Of a stretch of DNA of 64,000 nucleotides, positions 60,104 through 64,000 are shown piece by piece. How positions within the stretch are numbered: the first letter of the stretch is position 1; each line of letters starts with the position of its first letter. Made by a program: the position numbers and the translations under genes. The stretch spans positions 62,001 through 126,000 of the forward strand of contig JAIPEG010000005.1 of assembly GCA_021737405.1 (NCBI GenBank), given 5' to 3'. This DNA is from Bacteriovoracaceae bacterium (lineage in GTDB: Bacteria > Bdellovibrionota > Bacteriovoracia > Bacteriovoracales > Bacteriovoracaceae). The notes below the pieces were generated by a model that did no database searches, was not told the DNA's origin, and worked only from the letters and a program-made list of their open reading frames with translations.

Positions 60104-61729
60104 CTATCTCATCTCAGTAATTGTTAATGTATCCGCAGGGTCAAAACTTTCAGCACTTGCAAGTCTAAAGGCCCACATAAATTCGGCCGGCATTGTCTCT
60201 TGTAATAATTCACCTTCTTCTAAGTAATGAAAAATCTGCCCAAAATGTTTAACCTCAGAAGCACCGGTCCTCATTTGGAGATGCCATGGCCTTAACTCAT
60301 CAGGATGACCCAGTCCCATCGCTCCTAACATGTGAGCAAAGCTTTTCATGGTCTCTTTATGAAAACTAGCAACTCTCCCTCTCTTATGAGAAACCACGAG
60401 ACCCGCTTCTAAGTTGGGATCATTTGTCGCAACTCCAGCAGGACAATGATTACTATTACAACGAAGGGCTTGAATACAACCTAGTGCCAACATCATGGAG
60501 CGAGCAGCGTAACAAACATCGGCTCCTAAACACAGTCTTTTCATTAGATCAAAGGCGCTCGCAATTTTACCAGAAGTAATAATTTTCATTTTATTTCGAA
60601 TGCCAAAACCAACTAAACAGTTGTGAACATAAACAAGACTATCTAATCCAGGAGAACCAATATGGTTGGAAAATTCAATTGGTGCAGCCCCCGTGCCTCC
60701 TTCTCCACCATCGACAGCAATGTAATCTGGAAATATTTGAGTCTTCATCATGGCCTTACAAATCGCCATAAACTCTCTTCTCTTACCCAAACAAAGTTTG
60801 AATCCAACGGGCTTTCCTCCAGAGAGTTCACGCAGTTGAGCGACAAAGTTTAAAAGACCAATCGGTGTATCAAATGTAGAGTGAGTTGGAGGAGAGAGAA
60901 CATCCTGCCCCATTGGGACCCCACGGATAGCAGCAATTTCCGGAGTAATTTTTCTGGCCGGTAATATTCCTCCATGCCCAGGCTTTGCTCCTTGAGAAAT
61001 TTTAATCTCAATCATTTTAACTTCAGGTCTAGTAGCATTTTCTTTAAACATCTCTGGATTAAAAGAGCCATCTGGATGACGACAGCCAAAGTAACCAGTT
61101 CCGACCTGCCAAATGAGGTCTCCCTTATGCTTTAAATGGTGAGGACTAATTCCGCCTTCCCCAGTGTTATGAGCAAAGTTTCCTTCCTGAGCCCCTCCAT
61201 TAAGGGCCTGAATCGCACTGCCAGAGAGTGAGCCGTAGCTCATCGCTGATATATTTAAAATGCTTGCGCTATAAGGCTGGCTACACGACTCACCACCAAT
61301 AGTGACCCTCATTGACTCATGATCGAGGTGACGGGCCTTAATTGAATGATTCACCCATTGATAACCTGGAGCATATACATCTTTTTGTGTTCCAAAAGGC
61401 AACGTATCGAGGTCTCCTTTGGATCTTTGATAAACAAGGGAGCGATCCTCTCGATTAAAAGGACGACCATCAGAATTACTTTCAATAAAATATTGTTGAA
61501 TTTCAGGCCTTACCATTTCAAGTAAATATCTAAATTTACCAAGTACCGGAAAATTTCTGAGGATAGTGTGTTTAGTCTGAAAGGCATCTTTTAAACCAAT
61601 AAAAACAATGAGAGCGAATAATGACGTAATTGTTATGTGCAACGGATGATATAAAGGAGGAAGCACCCAAAAACCTATCGCACAAATTAAAGAACCTATA
61701 ATAGCAAAAAGAAAGAATTCACGACGCAT
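60104..61729 (-). CDS. GltS-domain FMN/3Fe-4S glutamate synthase-like protein
   Basis: 541 residues. Two N-terminal transmembrane helices are followed by the FMN-binding (beta/alpha)8 domain of glutamate synthase: SAMSYGSLSGSAIQALN, GEGGISPHH, KISQGAKPGHGG and AVDGGEGGTGAAP. CIQALRCNSNHCPAGVATND contains the 3Fe-4S cysteines in C-x5-C-x4-C spacing. There is no glutaminase or GXGXG domain, as in the stand-alone membrane family annotated FMN-binding glutamate synthase family protein. The true reaction of that family is uncertain. AAAGG precedes the ATG. Confidence 0.93.
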   Translation of the reverse strand: MRREFFLFAIIGSLICAIGFWVLPPLYHPLHITITSLFALIVFIGLKDAFQTKHTILRNFPVLGKFRYLLEMVRPEIQQYFIESNSDGRPFNREDRSLVYQRSKGDLDTLPFGTQKDVYAPGYQWVNHSIKARHLDHESMRVTIGGESCSQPYSASILNISAMSYGSLSGSAIQALNGGAQEGNFAHNTGEGGISPHHLKHKGDLIWQVGTGYFGCRHPDGSFNPEMFKENATRPEVKMIEIKISQGAKPGHGGILPARKITPEIAAIRGVPMGQDVLSPPTHSTFDTPIGLLNFVAQLRELSGGKPVGFKLCLGKRREFMAICKAMMKTQIFPDYIAVDGGEGGTGAAPIEFSNHIGSPGLDSLVYVHNCLVGFGIRNKMKIITSGKIASAFDLMKRLCLGADVCYAARSMMLALGCIQALRCNSNHCPAGVATNDPNLEAGLVVSHKRGRVASFHKETMKSFAHMLGAMGLGHPDELRPWHLQMRTGASEVKHFGQIFHYLEEGELLQETMPAEFMWAFRLASAESFDPADTLTITEMR

Positions 61730-61765
61730 AAGAAGAACCTTTATAAAGTTTCCTCTTATTGTAAG

Positions 61766-62974
61766 TCAGTTTAGTTCGCTCAGAAAGCCATCTAATAATT
61801 GGGTCAAAATAAAGGTATTTTTTTCTCTTACCTTTCTGAGCCAAGTACTCTTGGGTGGGTGAAAGACGTCTTTTAGCCTTTCTTTTACCGTCCTTTTAAC
61901 TCGGTCACTAGAATACCCAAAGTGATGGCCCTGATTTTCATTGATTAAACGAGTAAGTGTTTTTAATTGAGAAAAAATACCTAAGCCCACTGTTCCATAC
62001 TCTGCAGTTAAACTTAAAATTTTGCCATCCTTTTTAAGTAGCGAAATATAGTCAATGATATCCCCTTGAATCTTATAAAAACCAGGCTCATCAGGAGTTG
62101 TTAATTCAAAGTTTTCATTCGATAAAGGCTTTAAGACCTTTTTAATCATCCTTTTGCCAAAACTTGTTAAACCAGCTCCGACCATCATATGCAGCACACC
62201 TTTTTTACCAAGTCCCGTATGAAAGTCATAATGAAGAACACTCGTATGGGAATTCAAGATATTTGGAAGAATACTCTCTAACCAAACGACTACTGGTTCA
62301 GGACCTGCTCCTCCATAATAAATACCTTCGGGAAAGTCATACTGGCCCCCGACTGAAGCCTGCCTTATGTCTTCAGGAGACTGACCCTTTAACAAACTCT
62401 TCGCTAACTTTGTCACTACACAAACCGAACGAAGAGGTAACGAGCTGATTTCATTTTTAGGGTTTAAGATATCCTCTAAATTTTTGTAAGCACTATTAAC
62501 TTGCTGATAAATACCTGAAGTGGTCGGGAAGTTTCTGTTCAAATCGATATTATTTTTGTTGAAACGCCTCATATATTTAAACCCATAAGGATTGAGAGCG
62601 TGAATAATGACTTGAGAGACACCTTGCTTACATCTTTTTTCACTCTCATTTTTAAGAAACCAAATTTGTGCAGCTGAGCCAACAAAACTCTCTGGCCCAT
62701 GTACTCCGCTGGTTAGTAATAGGAGTGGCTGGCTTTTCTGAGCGAACTTTCGGCAGTCGAGGAAGATAAAATCACTAAAAAGCTCCTCTCCCTCATCTCC
62801 AATCACAGAAAACTTATTAGTATAAATAATTTTCGGATAGCTTTTACTTATTCTCTCGGCACCCTTTAAAAATTGCTCCCTAGCGTGTTCATAATCCTTT
62901 GGGAAATAGCTCAACGCACTAAATTGTAACAAAACCATAAATATGGCCTTATAAAAGAAATCCAATCTTTTCAT
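61766..62974 (-). CDS. Exported DUF2817/M14-like peptidase
   Basis: The start is ATG 62974, because GGGAG lies 5 nt upstream; an in-frame ATG at 62986 overlaps that site. The 402 residues begin with a signal peptide (LDFFYKAIFMVLLQFSALS). The M14-type zinc site is SGVHGPESFVGSAAQ (H-x-x-E) and LHYDFHTGLG (third His), with TAEYGT as the likely catalytic Glu. NPYGFKYMRRFNKNNIDLNRNF is the DUF2817 substrate-binding block. It is a predicted periplasmic carboxypeptidase-like enzyme that may act on peptides or murein. Confidence 0.87.
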   Translation of the reverse strand: MKRLDFFYKAIFMVLLQFSALSYFPKDYEHAREQFLKGAERISKSYPKIIYTNKFSVIGDEGEELFSDFIFLDCRKFAQKSQPLLLLTSGVHGPESFVGSAAQIWFLKNESEKRCKQGVSQVIIHALNPYGFKYMRRFNKNNIDLNRNFPTTSGIYQQVNSAYKNLEDILNPKNEISSLPLRSVCVVTKLAKSLLKGQSPEDIRQASVGGQYDFPEGIYYGGAGPEPVVVWLESILPNILNSHTSVLHYDFHTGLGKKGVLHMMVGAGLTSFGKRMIKKVLKPLSNENFELTTPDEPGFYKIQGDIIDYISLLKKDGKILSLTAEYGTVGLGIFSQLKTLTRLINENQGHHFGYSSDRVKRTVKERLKDVFHPPKSTWLRKVREKNTFILTQLLDGFLSELN

Positions 62975-63041
62975 AAAATCTCCCATCGCATTCTAAATAA
63001 CTGCTATCAACGCTCCAGGTCAAGCCCTTAATCAATATCTG

Positions 63042-63061
63042 ATAAAACCTATTCGTTTTAT
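63042..63061. promoter_or_regulatory. Inverted repeat upstream of the helicase gene
   Basis: ATAAAAC and GTTTTAT form perfect 7-base arms around CTATTC in the divergent promoter region between the DUF2817 and DEAD-box genes. It could be an operator or an mRNA hairpin. Confidence 0.3.
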
Positions 63062-63084
63062 GAACTGTCATGTATACAGAGGGT

Positions 63085-64000
63085 ATGGAAACTACAACAC
63101 CCTTTAGCGACTTTAAATTAAGCGCCGCACTATTAAATTCCCTAGGTGACATTGGCTTTAAAAATGCCTCACCCATTCAGGAACTAACCCTTAATCACAT
63201 CCTTGAAGGTAAAGACATCTTTGCCCAAGCAGAAACAGGCTCTGGAAAAACGGGAGCATTTGCTATTCCCATTATTGAACAAATTTTGAGAGAGGAAGGC
63301 GAAACGGCCCAGGCTCCAGAAGACAAACTCATCCAATACGTCACTCTAAGCCCAACCCGTGAGCTTGCTCAACAAACCCATAAGGTATTTAATGACCTAG
63401 GTCAAAGCCTCGGCATCCACGCTGCCTGTCTTATCGGTGGTGAATCTATTGATAAACAGAAGACAACATTAAAAAAGGGAACGAGAGTTTTAATCGCCAC
63501 CCCTGGAAGACTCGTTGATTTAATCAAGCAAAAATCCGTTAAATTAGATGAAGTAAAAGCTGTCGTCTTTGATGAAGCAGATCGACTTTTTGATATGGGA
63601 TTTCAAAAAGATATCGAATTCATATTGTCTAAAGTTAATGATAACCGCCAGCTTATCATGGTTAGTGCAACTTCAAATATGGAAGTCCTTAAGACTTGCT
63701 ATAAGTTTAAGTCCCACCCAGTAGAATTGAAACTTAATGAAGATTCTCTTCTCGTTGATAATATTAATCACAGCTTGGCGATGATTACTCAAAAAGAAAA
63801 AATGCCTTTTTTAGTCAATCTTCTTCGTAAAAATACAGATGTTTATGCCATTATTTTTTGTAACACTCAGATTCAAACCCATCTGGTTGCAGAATGGTTG
63901 AGACTAATGGACTTTAAAGCAAAGCCCATCTCTGGTCGACTTCCACAGAATAAAAGAACCAAATTAATGGAAGAGTTTCGCAGCAAAGAGGTCACAATCT
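63085..64000 (+). CDS. DEAD-box RNA helicase, 3'-truncated by window end
   Basis: The first 305 codons of an RNA helicase. Q-motif and helicase motifs are in order: FKNASPIQELT, AQAETGSGKTGAF (I), SPTRELAQQ (Ia), TPGRLVDL (Ib), FDEADRLFDMGF (II, DEAD) and VSATSN (III). The second RecA domain begins with IIFCNTQIQT. It remodels RNA in ribosome assembly or mRNA decay. ATG 63085 is used; ATG 63070 is in frame. Neither has an ideally spaced ribosome site. The gene continues beyond the window. Confidence 0.95.
   Translation, partial: METTTPFSDFKLSAALLNSLGDIGFKNASPIQELTLNHILEGKDIFAQAETGSGKTGAFAIPIIEQILREEGETAQAPEDKLIQYVTLSPTRELAQQTHKVFNDLGQSLGIHAACLIGGESIDKQKTTLKKGTRVLIATPGRLVDLIKQKSVKLDEVKAVVFDEADRLFDMGFQKDIEFILSKVNDNRQLIMVSATSNMEVLKTCYKFKSHPVELKLNEDSLLVDNINHSLAMITQKEKMPFLVNLLRKNTDVYAIIFCNTQIQTHLVAEWLRLMDFKAKPISGRLPQNKRTKLMEEFRSKEVTI

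Noticed and set aside
1-64000. tRNA, rRNA, riboswitch, CRISPR or insertion sequence
   Set aside because: No cloverleaf with a T-arm consensus, regular spaced repeats, transposase motifs or known riboswitch cores were seen by eye; a covariance-model search could still find a short RNA.

Overview
This 64 kb window is AT-rich chromosomal DNA, densely coding on both strands, with no rRNA, tRNA, CRISPR array or insertion sequence that I could see. Many predicted products are exported and Ser/Asn-rich, with lipoprotein or Sec signals. CarD, a DUF938 methyltransferase, a Bacteroidetes-style LeuRS with two insertions and a giant pilin-fibre protein are also present. This fits a Gram-negative delta-proteobacterium-like lineage, most likely Bdellovibrionota (Bacteriovorax/Halobacteriovorax-like). 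That placement is inference from gene content, not from a marker search.

Layout. 0-10.4 kb holds the tail of a Cys-containing protein, leuS, an RluA-type pseudouridine synthase, a three-gene ABC-2 exporter, MipA/OmpV, a YbaK-type deacylase, menB and a methyltransferase. 10.4-21 kb holds small membrane or secreted proteins, an RNA 2',3'-cyclic phosphodiesterase, DUF938, a secreted gluzincin protease, an MscS channel, an NSUN4-like rRNA methylase, a FAN1-like nuclease and paaZ. 21-34 kb holds a UDP-galactopyranose-mutase-like flavoprotein convergent with three membrane or GT2 glycosyltransferases, a lipocalin, a Peptidase_Mx-like protein paired with an ATP-grasp ligase, carD, tcdA, a TatD hydrolase, a DsbA-like protein and a TMTC-like TPR membrane protein. 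34.5-37 kb encodes an 822-residue type IV pilin-like fibre.

The most unusual region is 38.1-51.7 kb. It contains three radical SAM proteins with N-terminal twitch-type cysteines, a PqqD-like peptide-binding protein and two S24/S26-fold mini-proteases. It also has two GT4 glycosyltransferases, a NodU-type carbamoyltransferase, a nucleotidyltransferase-like protein, an unrecognised protein, a Wzm/Wzt-type ABC exporter and a stand-alone S74 endosialidase-chaperone protein. I read it as a candidate undescribed system that builds and exports a modified peptide, glycopeptide or carbamoylated glycan. No short precursor peptide is visible in the gaps.

52-64 kb holds a Ppx/GppA-fold lipoprotein, a glycosyltransferase-like membrane protein split over two overlapping genes, a metzincin-type secreted protease, an 1113-residue secreted low-complexity protein, a PlsC-like acyltransferase, a GltS-domain flavoprotein, a DUF2817 peptidase and the start of a DEAD-box helicase.

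Two features of gene expression recur. Three genes lack a usable ATG/GTG/TTG where their domains begin, but have a good Shine-Dalgarno sequence 5-7 nt before an in-frame ATC. Several genes in the 37-39 kb region have a -10 box immediately before the ATG, suggesting leaderless mRNAs. No gene-free stretch exceeds 300 bases; the longest is 55789-56057, the divergent promoter region between two secreted-protein genes, where I saw only a weak GCCC/GGGC inverted repeat.
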